Positions 32,778 to 41,620 of a stretch of DNA of 64,000 bases are shown in pieces. The stretch is from Candidatus Poribacteria bacterium. Lineage in GTDB: Bacteria > Poribacteria > WGA-4E > GCA-2687025. The DNA is taken from contig JABGQA010000101.1 in NCBI GenBank assembly GCA_018644665.1, positions 33,874 through 97,873 on the forward strand, read 5' to 3'. Under the pieces are notes generated by a model. It was not told the origin of the DNA. It did no database searches and saw nothing but the letters and a program-made list of their open reading frames with translations. The stretch's first letter is position 1. Each line of letters opens with the position of its first letter. The translations under genes were made by a program, and so were the position numbers.

Positions 32778-34790
32778 GTGTTCAGACCGCCATTTAGCGG
32801 GTCCGTTGTTGGCGCGGGCGTTCTCGTTGCGCTTATCGGCACGGTGACCACGGGTTGTGACCAGAAGAGCGAAGCCAACGCGCCACAGAACAGAGTTGAG
32901 GCGGCGCGGACAGGGCCGTTTTCCGTGAAGGTCCAGGAATCTGGGACGCTAGAGGCGCTGATCTCGGTTGAGATTAAGTCGAACGTAGAGGGCGAGCTAC
33001 TAGAGCTGAACGTCGAGGACGGCGACATCGTCGAAGCCGCGCAGGTTCTTGGCGTGATCGACCCCGAGCAGATAGACGAGGAAGTCGCGCAGGCGGAAGC
33101 GAACTACGACGCGGCTAAGGCGCAGCTGGAGTCCGCTATCGAGCAGACGCGCGTTACCAAGACCCGCCTAGACTCACAGATCCTTCAGGAAATCGAGTCC
33201 ATGCGGTCGTCGCAGGCGGCCCTCGAAGCGACCATGCAGGCCTCAATAACGCAGATATCCTCGGCCGAGACCGATCTCGCGAATTCCCGCGACACCCTGG
33301 AGCGCGACAAGATCGCGCTCGACCAGGCGGAAATCCAGCTCCAGCAGATCGAGATAAGCCTGTCGCAGATGCTCGCGACACTCGACTCGTCCCGCGTGGC
33401 CAGCGAGAACGCCCAGCGCGAGTTGGCGCGGAATCAGGAACTGTTCGACAAGAACTTCGTGAGCGCGAAGGCCCTGGACGACGCACAGGATCGCGCGGCG
33501 TCTTCGAAGGCCTCTTACGACAACAACCAGCAGAACGTCGAGAGCCAGCGGAAGTCCGCCGAGTCGCAGAGGGCGACTATCGAGGGACACAAACGCGTCA
33601 TCAACTCACGCGAGACCACCCTGACGTTCCAGGCGGCGAACCTAGAGACGCTCAAGCTGTCCCGTGCCGCGTCGGAGCGGCAGTCTCAGGCGAACCTGGT
33701 CGTCGCGCAGTCGCGCCTGCAAGAGACGCAGGACACGATCGAGGGGCAGAAGAAGGTCGCCGAACTCTCGGAGACGAGCGCGCAGGCGTCCGTGTTGCGG
33801 AACGAGTCGTCGCTCGAGACCGCCAAGCAGCGGCAGGGATGGACGGTAATCACATCGCCGATATCGGGTACGGTCACGAACCTCGTCGTGGAGCAGGGAG
33901 AGATCGTCACCTCCGGCCGCAGCGCGTTCTCGCAGAGCCCTCCCCTCATGAACGTGGACGACCTGTCGCAGATGATCGTGCGCGTGCCGGTGAACGAGGT
34001 GGACATGGGGCAGATGGCTGAAGGCCACCGCGCCGAAATTACCGTGAGCGCCTACCCGCGCCGCAAGTTCCAGGGACGCGTGCGCCAAATCGCCCCGAGT
34101 GGGAGCAGCAGCGACAACGTCGTCCGCTTCGAGGTAGAGGTAGAGGTCGTGGGATCGCCGAAGGAGCTACTGCCGGGCATGACGGCTGACGTCGACATCT
34201 TCGTCGTCGACCGACAGGACGTGCTCCAGATCGCGCTCGAGGCTGTGAACGAGGAGGACAGCTTCGGCGTACTCGTGGACCTGAAGCCCGAGGAGCGGTC
34301 GAAGCTGAGCGTCGGCGACGACGTGAAGATCGAGACGCGCATGGGTAAGCAGGTCGACGCGCGCGTGCAGACTGTGGACGAACCTGTCAGCCTCGCCTTG
34401 CGCGGGCAGACACGCGGTTGGCGCGCCGGCCCTGTTGAGTTCTCCCTTGTGCTGCCGGACGGAGAGTCGCTGACAAGCCTTGCCGGGCGCATTACGCAGA
34501 TGAAGTCGTACTATGTAGAGTTGTCCGAGGGTGGCGACGCGCCGGCCGAGGGCGGCGGGGGACAGCCAGCGGGCGGCCCAGGCGGACAGGGCCAAGGCGG
34601 CGGTCGGCCCGGAGGCGGCCCAGGTGGTGGTGGCCGCGGCGGGGCGGGCGCTGGAGGCGGCGGAAAGCGCCAACCGATCGAAATCGGCATGAAGAACGAG
34701 GCGTTCTACGAGATCGTCTCGGGCATCACTGCGGGGACGCAGGTTCTCATACGGCCGCCCAGGCCGTCGCAGAACCCGTTCGGTCGGTAG
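32778..34790 (+). CDS. MacA/HlyD-like periplasmic adaptor lipoprotein
   Basis: 670 residues from GTG 32778, with AAGGAGG as a strong ribosome site. The signal ends in a lipobox-like GTVTTGC (Cys27). Lipoyl halves flank a very long coiled coil (about 95-345; MacA has about 100 residues here), rich in Gln, Ser and Glu. Beta-barrel domains follow (about 360-480). A Gly/Pro/Gln-rich stretch of about 40 residues (about 590-631) sits before the last beta domain. The protein should bridge an inner-membrane exporter to the outer membrane. Two MacB/FtsX-type permease genes follow. Confidence 0.85.
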   Translation: MFRPPFSGSVVGAGVLVALIGTVTTGCDQKSEANAPQNRVEAARTGPFSVKVQESGTLEALISVEIKSNVEGELLELNVEDGDIVEAAQVLGVIDPEQIDEEVAQAEANYDAAKAQLESAIEQTRVTKTRLDSQILQEIESMRSSQAALEATMQASITQISSAETDLANSRDTLERDKIALDQAEIQLQQIEISLSQMLATLDSSRVASENAQRELARNQELFDKNFVSAKALDDAQDRAASSKASYDNNQQNVESQRKSAESQRATIEGHKRVINSRETTLTFQAANLETLKLSRAASERQSQANLVVAQSRLQETQDTIEGQKKVAELSETSAQASVLRNESSLETAKQRQGWTVITSPISGTVTNLVVEQGEIVTSGRSAFSQSPPLMNVDDLSQMIVRVPVNEVDMGQMAEGHRAEITVSAYPRRKFQGRVRQIAPSGSSSDNVVRFEVEVEVVGSPKELLPGMTADVDIFVVDRQDVLQIALEAVNEEDSFGVLVDLKPEERSKLSVGDDVKIETRMGKQVDARVQTVDEPVSLALRGQTRGWRAGPVEFSLVLPDGESLTSLAGRITQMKSYYVELSEGGDAPAEGGGGQPAGGPGGQGQGGGRPGGGPGGGGRGGAGAGGGGKRQPIEIGMKNEAFYEIVSGITAGTQVLIRPPRPSQNPFGR

Positions 34791-34815
34791 AGGTCGCAAG
34801 CCGACTGCGCAAAGC

Positions 34816-36126
34816 ATGGGGATAAGGTGGATGCGGTCGATTGAATCGATCACGCAAGGTCTCCGCGCGATCTTCGAGAACAAGCTACGCTCGTCGCTGA
34901 CGCTCCTGGGCATCATGATCGGCGTGGCGGCCGTACTCGCGATGGTCTCCATCAGCGACGGCGCCCGCGCAATCATCGTCGAGGACATAGAGCGCTTCGG
35001 CGGCAGCGCGCAGTTCATGATGTTCCGCACCGGCATGATCCAGAAGAACGGCCGCTGGGTGCGGAACAACAGCCCCGAATACTTCGACTACAACGACGTC
35101 CTCGCGATCGAGCGCGAGTGCCCGAGCGTGGAGATCGTGATCCCCCGCATCCCACAGTGGTGGGGCACGCGTATCACGACGGGCGAAGGAGCCAACGCCC
35201 GCGAGACGAGAGCGGGCTACCAGGGCGTCACTCCGGCCATGATGGAGGGCATGGAGTGGTATCCCGAGGTCGGCCGGTTCGTCGAGGAGTCCGACAAGGT
35301 CGACTGGAACCGCGCCGCCATCCTGGGACAGACCGTCGTCACCGAACTGTTCGGGTCGGAGGACCCGCTCGGCGCCGAGATCCGCGTCAATGACGAACGC
35401 TTCGACGTGGTCGGCACGATGGAACACCGCGGCAAGAGCATCCAATACGGCTGGGATCTCGACAACACCGTCATCATGCCGATGTGGACCGCGCAGCAGC
35501 GGTTCAACGGCTCCGACGAAATCCGCATGCTCGCCGTCCAGGCCAACAACACAGACCAGCTGCTGGGCGCCATGGGCGAGGTCGAGGCGCTCATGGACCG
35601 TCGACACAACGGCGACGAGTTCTACCGCACGTGGTCCCCGGGGACATCGAACCTCGAGTTCGTCGAGAAGCTCCGACTCACCCTCACATGGGTCCTCGGC
35701 ATCATCGCCGGGTTCTCGCTGTTCATCGGCGGCGTGGGGATCATGAACATCATGCTCGTGTCCGTCACCGAACGGACGCGGGAGATCGGGCTGCGCAAGG
35801 CCCTCGGTGGGCGCAGGACCGACATCCTCATCCAGTTCCTCATTGAGGCCGCGTCGCTGTGCGTAGTCGGCGGCGTGTTCGGCCTTGTGCTGGGGATCGG
35901 CTTCGGGTGGAGCGTCGCGAAGCTGATCTCGACGCCACAGGTAGGCGGATTCATCGGCCCGCTGATGGGACTGCGCGGCGATTGGGTGGCATGGCCGTTC
36001 TCCGTGTCGGGGCCGTGGATAATCGCCTCGATGCTCGTATCCGTCGCCATCGGCGTGTTCTTCGGTCTCTATCCGGCGTGGAAGGCCGCGCGGCTGACGC
36101 CGGTCGACGCCCTCCGGCACCAATAA
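34816..36126 (+). CDS. MacB/FtsX-type ABC permease, first copy
   Basis: 436 residues. An N-terminal helix (SLTLLGIMIGVAAVLAMVS, about residues 34-52) is followed by a large periplasmic MacB_PCD domain (about 60-280), then three helices of the FtsX domain with the conserved MNIMLVSVTERTREIGLRKALG near 310-331. The ATPase half of MacB is absent, so the partner ATPase must be encoded elsewhere. It starts 25 bases after the adaptor gene. ATG 34831 is an alternative start, closer to an AAGGTGG. Confidence 0.88.
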   Translation: MGIRWMRSIESITQGLRAIFENKLRSSLTLLGIMIGVAAVLAMVSISDGARAIIVEDIERFGGSAQFMMFRTGMIQKNGRWVRNNSPEYFDYNDVLAIERECPSVEIVIPRIPQWWGTRITTGEGANARETRAGYQGVTPAMMEGMEWYPEVGRFVEESDKVDWNRAAILGQTVVTELFGSEDPLGAEIRVNDERFDVVGTMEHRGKSIQYGWDLDNTVIMPMWTAQQRFNGSDEIRMLAVQANNTDQLLGAMGEVEALMDRRHNGDEFYRTWSPGTSNLEFVEKLRLTLTWVLGIIAGFSLFIGGVGIMNIMLVSVTERTREIGLRKALGGRRTDILIQFLIEAASLCVVGGVFGLVLGIGFGWSVAKLISTPQVGGFIGPLMGLRGDWVAWPFSVSGPWIIASMLVSVAIGVFFGLYPAWKAARLTPVDALRHQ

Positions 36127-36145
36127 CAGGATCGACGGAGCCCCC

Positions 36146-37585
36146 ATGGTTCAGGGAATCCTCTCAGGACTGACCCCCCAGGCTCTTCTTCGCTGGGGCT
36201 TTCTGGGTCTATGCGGGCTTCTGGCGGTTACGCTGCCTGTGCTCGCCCTTTATGTCGTGTTCACACGATCCGGGCGTGAGGCAATGCGTATGGGCGTAAC
36301 CAACCTCGGGCGGAACCCTCTGCGCACGGGCCTCACGGGGTTTGGGATCGTGATCGGCGTCGGCGCGGTCGTGGCAGTCATCTCCATGGGCGACGGCGCC
36401 CAGGTAATGGTCGCCGCCGAGGTGGCGCAGAACGGCGGGCTCAGCCTTATCGAGGTGTACAAGGACGACTGGGCGCGGCAGGGCGGCAGCACGCTGACGT
36501 CGCGCACACGTAGCGGGTGGGGAAGGTGGCGCAGGAACAGGGCGAAGCCGCTCCATTACGCCGACTACGAGAACCTGAACATGCTCCTGGCGTCCGTTGT
36601 CGAGGTGAGCGCGGAGGACTCACTCGGCGGCGGCATCATCTTCCGGAACGGCGAGACGACTAAGGATGGTTCGCTGAACGGCGCGACACCCGCATATCCC
36701 ACAGTCTACAACTGGCGCCTGCGCGAAGGCCGATTCATTACCGCCGGTGATGTGGACGCGTCGGCCAAGGTGGCCGTGCTCGGCGCGCAGATCGCGTACG
36801 ACCTGTTCGGGGATCTCAGCCCCGTCGGCGCGGAGATCGTAGCGATTCAGGAGAAGGGCGGACGCGAACGCGGCGAGGGAACGCGGTCGGAGTCTCTCCG
36901 GCTCGTCGTCGTGGGCGTGATGGAGGAGAAGGGCGCCGCGGCGTCTACCGACGGCTGGGATGACCGCGTGTTCATGCCGCTGACCGCGTTCCACAAGCGC
37001 ATCAAGGGGAACCGCGACCTGGCGCGGCTACGCATCCAGGCGACATCGGTCGAGGCGGTGCCGGTCGCCATCGAGGAGATCAAGCGCGTGTTGGCCCGCC
37101 GACACGAGGATCCCTCGGCCTTCGAGTTCTGGACGGCGACCGAGGAAATCGAGACAGCCGGGCGGCTGGGCATGATGTTGAAGCTGCTGATGGGCGTCGT
37201 CGCCGGGATCGCTCTCGTCGTCGCCGGGATCGGCATCATGAACATAATGCTGGTGTCCGTCACGGAGCGCACGCAGGAGATTGGCTTGCGGAAAGCTCTG
37301 GGCGCGAAGCGGCGCGACGTGCTGTTCCAGTTCCTCATAGAGACGTCGGTGCTCAGCCTGTCCGGCGGGCTCATCGGCACGGCGTTTGGCGCGTTGCTCG
37401 GCCGCGGCTCGGCCGAGTTGCTGAGGCGATTTGTCCTGGCCGGCGCGGTCTGGCCGTCGACCGTGTCGCCCGTCGGCGCGGCGGTGGCGGTGGGCGTAGC
37501 GTTCGTTATTGGCGTTGTATCGGGGGTGTATCCCGCGAGCCGTGCGGCTAAACTGACCCCGGTGGAAGCGTTACGCACGGACTAG
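36146..37585 (+). CDS. MacB/FtsX-type ABC permease, second copy
   Basis: 479 residues from ATG 36146 with GGAG seven bases upstream. An extra N-terminal helix (about 14-45) precedes the FtsX-type first helix (LTGFGIVIGVGAVVAVIS). A periplasmic domain (about 95-330) and three C-terminal helices with MNIMLVSVTERTQEIGLRKALG follow. It shares that block with the upstream permease almost word for word, so the two probably form a heterodimer. No ATPase gene follows. Confidence 0.87.
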   Translation: MVQGILSGLTPQALLRWGFLGLCGLLAVTLPVLALYVVFTRSGREAMRMGVTNLGRNPLRTGLTGFGIVIGVGAVVAVISMGDGAQVMVAAEVAQNGGLSLIEVYKDDWARQGGSTLTSRTRSGWGRWRRNRAKPLHYADYENLNMLLASVVEVSAEDSLGGGIIFRNGETTKDGSLNGATPAYPTVYNWRLREGRFITAGDVDASAKVAVLGAQIAYDLFGDLSPVGAEIVAIQEKGGRERGEGTRSESLRLVVVGVMEEKGAAASTDGWDDRVFMPLTAFHKRIKGNRDLARLRIQATSVEAVPVAIEEIKRVLARRHEDPSAFEFWTATEEIETAGRLGMMLKLLMGVVAGIALVVAGIGIMNIMLVSVTERTQEIGLRKALGAKRRDVLFQFLIETSVLSLSGGLIGTAFGALLGRGSAELLRRFVLAGAVWPSTVSPVGAAVAVGVAFVIGVVSGVYPASRAAKLTPVEALRTD

Positions 37586-37586
37586 C

Positions 37587-37603
37587 GGCAGCCACCGGCT
37601 GCC
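37587..37603 (+). terminator. Weak stem-loop after the permease operon
   Basis: GGCAGCC, loop ACC, GGCTGCC: a perfect 7-bp stem two bases after the permease stop, followed by TTGTG, not a real U-tract. It could partly end the exporter transcript before the PPK2 gene. Confidence 0.3.
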
Positions 37604-37621
37604 TTGTGAATAGGGTCAGAG

Positions 37622-38482
37622 ATGCTCGTCACGAAGTTCCGCGTGGATCCCGCGACGTTCAAGCTGAAGAAGTGCGACCCAGGCGAAACGGGCGGCATGA
37701 AGCGCAAGGACGCGCGCGCGAAGCTCGCCGAAGACATCGAGCGCATGCGCGACCTACAGGACAGATTCTACGCCGCCGGCACGCACTCCCTCCTGCTGAT
37801 CCTGCAGGCGCGTGACGCCGCGGGCAAGGACAGCACGATCAAGCATGTCCTGTCGGGGCTGAATCCCTCGGGCTGCGACGTCTACTCCTACAAGTCGCCG
37901 AGTTCCGAGGAACTGGACCACGGGTACCTGTGGCGGCACATGCTGGACCTTCCCCGACGAGGGCACATCGGTATCTTCAATCGTTCGTACTACGAGGAAG
38001 TCACGGCAGTGCGCGTGCACCCCGAATTCCTCGCCGGCCAGCGCATCCCACCCGAGCTCGTCACGAGCCAGATCTGGGACGAACGCTACGAAGACATCAA
38101 CGCGTTCGAACGCTACCTCACGCGGAACGGCACGCGCGTCGTGAAGTTCTTCCTGAACGTCTCGCGGGACGAGCAGAAGGCCCGCTTCATGGAGCGCATT
38201 GAGAACCCCGCCAAGCACTGGAAGTTCTCGAACTCGGACATGATGGTCCGCGGCCTGTGGGACGAATACGACGACGCGTTCGAGGAGACCCTTAAGAACA
38301 CGAGCACGGCGGACGCGCCGTGGTACGTCGTACCCGCCGACCGCAAGTGGTTCACGCGTCTCGCGGTTGCAGACATAATCGTGAATGCGCTGGAGTCCAT
38401 GGACCCGCAATACCCCGCCGTCACCGACGGCCAGCGGGAGGGTATCGGCGAGGCGCGCACCATCCTCACGGCCGGGGACTAG
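37622..38482 (+). CDS. Polyphosphate kinase 2 family protein
   Basis: 286 residues, the size of one-domain PPK2 proteins. Walker A is QARDAAGKDSTIKHVLSG near residue 62, followed by SPSSEELDHGYLWRH, and the Walker B-type region is IFNRSYYEEVTAVRVHPE near 120. The lid contains KHWKFSNSDM. PPK2 enzymes move phosphate between polyphosphate and nucleotides; classes differ in using NDP or NMP, and the class cannot be fixed by eye (class II/III look most likely). Monocistronic. Confidence 0.88.
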   Translation: MLVTKFRVDPATFKLKKCDPGETGGMKRKDARAKLAEDIERMRDLQDRFYAAGTHSLLLILQARDAAGKDSTIKHVLSGLNPSGCDVYSYKSPSSEELDHGYLWRHMLDLPRRGHIGIFNRSYYEEVTAVRVHPEFLAGQRIPPELVTSQIWDERYEDINAFERYLTRNGTRVVKFFLNVSRDEQKARFMERIENPAKHWKFSNSDMMVRGLWDEYDDAFEETLKNTSTADAPWYVVPADRKWFTRLAVADIIVNALESMDPQYPAVTDGQREGIGEARTILTAGD

Positions 38483-38490
38483 CGGCCGGC

Positions 38491-39924
38491 TCACTGCGCG
38501 GTCCCTGCGCGAAGAAGGGCTCCCTCGAGCCAGTCCAGGCTGGCGAGTTGGCGCGCGGCTACGTCCGCGCCTAGCGCAAAGCGGTTCTCTAGGAAAAACA
38601 TGATGAAGAGCGCCATCAGTGGGTGGTTGGGCTCGCTCAGCGATACCTCGACCGCCGACATGTCGATTTCCTGACCGGCCGTGAGCGCAGCGCGCGCAGC
38701 GCGGATCACGTCAAGCAGTCGCTGGTCAAACACCGGCCGCAAGTCGTTACCGACAGTGACGTCTGGCGCGAGCGCGCGCAGGTGTCCAGCGCCGACGACC
38801 CAGCGTCCCTGCCATTCGGCGGTCTCCGCCTCAGGCCCCGCCGGCATGGGGAATTGGTACCCTCCCACGCTGCGGGCCTCCAGATAGTCCGTGTGGGTAC
38901 CCAGCACCGCCCCGACGACCTTGTCGACGGATGGGGCTGAGGCGTCGGCTTCGCCCACGGCTCGGTTTCCCTCGCGGTACCCGAGCGTCATCCAAGGCGA
39001 TGGGCTCCCCTGAAACACCGTGATATTTGGCACACCCAACGTCGACGCGAAGTGCTGGGTGAACGTGTCGTTGCTGAGTAGGCTGTGAGCATCCTGCAGC
39101 ACGGCGCCAAGCTGATGGAAGTCCGTCGCGCCGATCAGGTTCACCGACGGCACGCCCGCCTCAGTCAGGGTGCGGTGGATGCGGAGCCCGATGATCTTGT
39201 CTCCGCGGCCGCCGGTGAGCACGATCCCAGCCTGCGTGGCCGCCGCGATGCGCGTAGCGGCCTCCGCGAAATACCCGTCCGGCCAGCGCTTCTGCTCCTC
39301 GAACGACCCCGGCTGCACGACGAAGTACGGCGCCCCACCCAATTGCGCGCGAACTGACGCTGCGAAGTCGCGCTCAGGCCGCAGGAAGAACTCCATGCGG
39401 ATGTCTTCCCGGGGCGCTTCGCCGATGTTGATGAACGCGTCTACCCAGTGCGTGATTCCATAGCGCACGTCCGTGCCACTGGCCAGGTAGTACTGCGACC
39501 AGCGGTCGGGGACGCGACGGTCACCGGCTGCGTCGGCGTAAGGTCCGGCGCGCTCTGGCGCCTCGATCGCTCCGGCCAGCATCGCAGCCGCGGCGTTGAA
39601 TTGCAGGTTCACCACGCGATCGGCACGCTCGGGCAGAGCGGCGAAGAGCGTTGGGAACGCCTGCTTCGCCTCGTCGACCGGGAAGCCGAACGCCTCCTCG
39701 TCCTCGCGCCACACGGTGCGCTCCTTGTACCGCGCGATGTAGTCCATCGGCACGACGATCAGCCGGTTGACGTACGGCTGCCCGTACAGGAGTTGCGCGC
39801 ACTCGTCCGCGACGATCCACGTGACGTGCGTTGGTTCCTCAGCCTTCCACGCCCGCACCAGCGCGCTCGCCATGAGCAAGTCGCCGAGGCGGTACATGCG
39901 CACGAGCACGAACTCACGGGCCAT
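38491..39924 (-). CDS. Glycosyltransferase family 9 (heptosyltransferase-like)
   Basis: 477 residues from ATG 39924. The N-terminus VRMYRLGDLLMASALVRAW matches the R-x-G-D start of GT9 enzymes, and PYFVVQPGSFEEQKRWPDGYFAEA plus LLSNDTFTQHFASTLGVPNITVF match their donor-binding half. The last 130 residues (after about 345) are extra and of unknown role. GT9 enzymes add heptose or related sugars to lipopolysaccharide or cell-surface glycans. It lies 17 bases after a TPR-like gene on the same strand. Confidence 0.82.
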   Translation of the reverse strand: MAREFVLVRMYRLGDLLMASALVRAWKAEEPTHVTWIVADECAQLLYGQPYVNRLIVVPMDYIARYKERTVWREDEEAFGFPVDEAKQAFPTLFAALPERADRVVNLQFNAAAAMLAGAIEAPERAGPYADAAGDRRVPDRWSQYYLASGTDVRYGITHWVDAFINIGEAPREDIRMEFFLRPERDFAASVRAQLGGAPYFVVQPGSFEEQKRWPDGYFAEAATRIAAATQAGIVLTGGRGDKIIGLRIHRTLTEAGVPSVNLIGATDFHQLGAVLQDAHSLLSNDTFTQHFASTLGVPNITVFQGSPSPWMTLGYREGNRAVGEADASAPSVDKVVGAVLGTHTDYLEARSVGGYQFPMPAGPEAETAEWQGRWVVGAGHLRALAPDVTVGNDLRPVFDQRLLDVIRAARAALTAGQEIDMSAVEVSLSEPNHPLMALFIMFFLENRFALGADVAARQLASLDWLEGALLRAGTAQ

Positions 39925-39941
39925 GGCGTGTCGTCCGACTG

Positions 39942-40778
39942 CTAGAAGTCGTACCGGGCGAGATCGGCGACGAAGCCGCGCTGCATCGCGTCGTTCCGCG
40001 CGCGCGCGAACTTCTCCGCGTTCTGTCGGCCGCCCCAATAGAAGCGGCTTCCCCCGACGTAGATGAAGAGCGCGTCCACCCACCGGCCGTCGGTGACGGC
40101 GCGGCCAAGGAAGTACAGGAACGCTCCGTTGAGACCAGCGGACACGATCCCGTTCGCTACGCGGCCAGCATATACCTGCCCGACGCCCGGGGCGATCGTG
40201 GACATCCATTTTGCCGCAGTTGGCGAACGCATGGGAAGGGCGTCGGCGCGCCGCAGCTCGGCCAGCAGAGGCGGCGCCCGCGGATCGTCGTCCAGGCCTG
40301 GGAACAGGAGCGTCACTCGCTTCAGTTCCTCTCGCGACGACGGCCACTGGTAGCGGTGGATCGCGCACCAGGCGCGCCCGTATTGGGCAGCCTGCGCGAT
40401 GTCGTCCCGCTCCGCCGACCGAACGACATCGCCCCACTGGCCGGCCGCCGTCACATAATCGCGCAGCCTGTAGCTCGCGAGGCCCGCCATGAAAGATGCC
40501 CGCTCCGACAACGCGCCGCCTTGAGCGGCGACCCGTTCGAAGTCATCCCCCGCGCGGCCGTAGCCGTGCAGCGCCATCGCGGTCTGGCCGGCGCGGAATC
40601 TGGCGACCTCGCTTCCTGGCTCGCCACGCAGATGCTGACGGAAGTGGCTCTCAGCGCCGGCGAAGTCGCCCGCCGCATAGCGCGCCTCGGCCGCCCCAAG
40701 TCCATCAGCAGCGAGCGCCACAAGCGGCGCCCAAACGAGCCAGGACAGGACGGCGACGAGGGCGCCGCGCCTCGTCAA
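39942..40778 (-). CDS. TPR-like exported protein with C-terminal DUF5683-like membrane domain
   Basis: 278 residues from TTG 40778, which overlaps the upstream TGA stop as TTGA; this overlap decides the start. A signal/anchor segment (VAVLSWLVWAPLVALA) is followed by about four tetratricopeptide-like repeats (AEARYAAGDFAGAESHFRQHL and more) to about residue 170. The C-terminus contains MSTIAPGVGQVYAGRVANGIVSA, a motif shared with the preceding gene's C-terminus. Function unknown; probably envelope-related. Confidence 0.6.
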   Translation of the reverse strand: MTRRGALVAVLSWLVWAPLVALAADGLGAAEARYAAGDFAGAESHFRQHLRGEPGSEVARFRAGQTAMALHGYGRAGDDFERVAAQGGALSERASFMAGLASYRLRDYVTAAGQWGDVVRSAERDDIAQAAQYGRAWCAIHRYQWPSSREELKRVTLLFPGLDDDPRAPPLLAELRRADALPMRSPTAAKWMSTIAPGVGQVYAGRVANGIVSAGLNGAFLYFLGRAVTDGRWVDALFIYVGGSRFYWGGRQNAEKFARARNDAMQRGFVADLARYDF

Positions 40779-41476
40779 GGTCGTGACGCCCGGCCGACAG
40801 CCCGGGCCCCACCGTAGACGGCGCCGACGTAGAAGAACACGCCCAGGCCACCGAGAGCGGCCGCGGGCGCGATCTGCTCCCGGCGGGCGTAGCGCGATGC
40901 GCCCCACGCAAGCAGGCTGACCGTCCCAAGCGCGTACATGGCGTCAACGCGGTCGCCAGCGACCAACTGGCCAAGCCCTGGGACCAGCGACGCGAGCCCG
41001 CCGGCGATAGAGAGACGGGTCGCCGCAGGTTCTCTGACCGGATCGAGAGCGTAGCCACCTTCAGATGGGTAGGAGCCATGCGCGCCGTGATGGCAGCGGA
41101 GGATTCTGTCCGACGCTACGGGCCAGCCCGCCGGGCCTCGCGACTTGAGCGCCTGCGCCGCGTATTCGGAGCACGAAGGGGAAAACACGCAACGGTCACC
41201 GTCCTGCGGCGAAATCAGTGTCTGGTGAACCCACACGGGCAGCAGCAGGAAAGGCGAGGAGGCCCCTGATTCGCGCGGCGTCGGCGTCGGCGATCCGCCC
41301 TGCAGACGAGGCGGCCGCGGAGCCAACGGCTCGGCCTGGATACGCGAGAGGATGGCATCCGTCGTGTGGCCCGGGCCGGCCTCCACTGCAGCGCAGACGG
41401 TGGCCACCAGCGCGAGGGCGGAAATCGCGATGGCCGAGCGACGTGATCGGCTGCGAACGAGCGTGACGGCGGACAT
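40775..41476 (-). CDS. yidD: YidD-domain protein with N- and C-terminal membrane extensions
   Basis: 233 residues, against about 70-85 for YidD alone. An N-terminal signal/anchor (AIAISALALVATVCAAVEA) and a Pro-rich linker precede the YidD core VWVHQTLISPQDGDRCVFSP, then SCSEYAAQAL and CHHGAHGSYPSEGGYALDPV. The C-terminus has LVPGLGQLVAGDRVDAMYAL, a DUF5683-like pair of helices also seen in the next gene. YidD aids membrane-protein insertion beside YidC in the cytoplasm, so the exported-looking N-terminus is odd and the role here may differ. Start ATG 41476; TTG 41530 is an alternative. Confidence 0.7.
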   Translation of the reverse strand: MSAVTLVRSRSRRSAIAISALALVATVCAAVEAGPGHTTDAILSRIQAEPLAPRPPRLQGGSPTPTPRESGASSPFLLLPVWVHQTLISPQDGDRCVFSPSCSEYAAQALKSRGPAGWPVASDRILRCHHGAHGSYPSEGGYALDPVREPAATRLSIAGGLASLVPGLGQLVAGDRVDAMYALGTVSLLAWGASRYARREQIAPAAALGGLGVFFYVGAVYGGARAVGRASRP

Positions 41477-41620
41477 CTCTTGGGCCTCAGGAGTGCCTTC
41501 GAGGATACTGAGCCGGACGTGCGGAGACAACTTCCGCCACGCTGGGCGCCGTGCTAGGGTCGGTCAAGCATCGGCTGCGGCCGGCGACGCAAGACGACAC
41601 GACCAGCGGAGGGATCGCGC

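Noticed and set aside
34885..36147. A 420-codon minus-strand frame opposite the first permease
   Set aside because: It is the antisense of a clear FtsX-type permease and is full of His/Arg/Asp runs typical of shadow frames.
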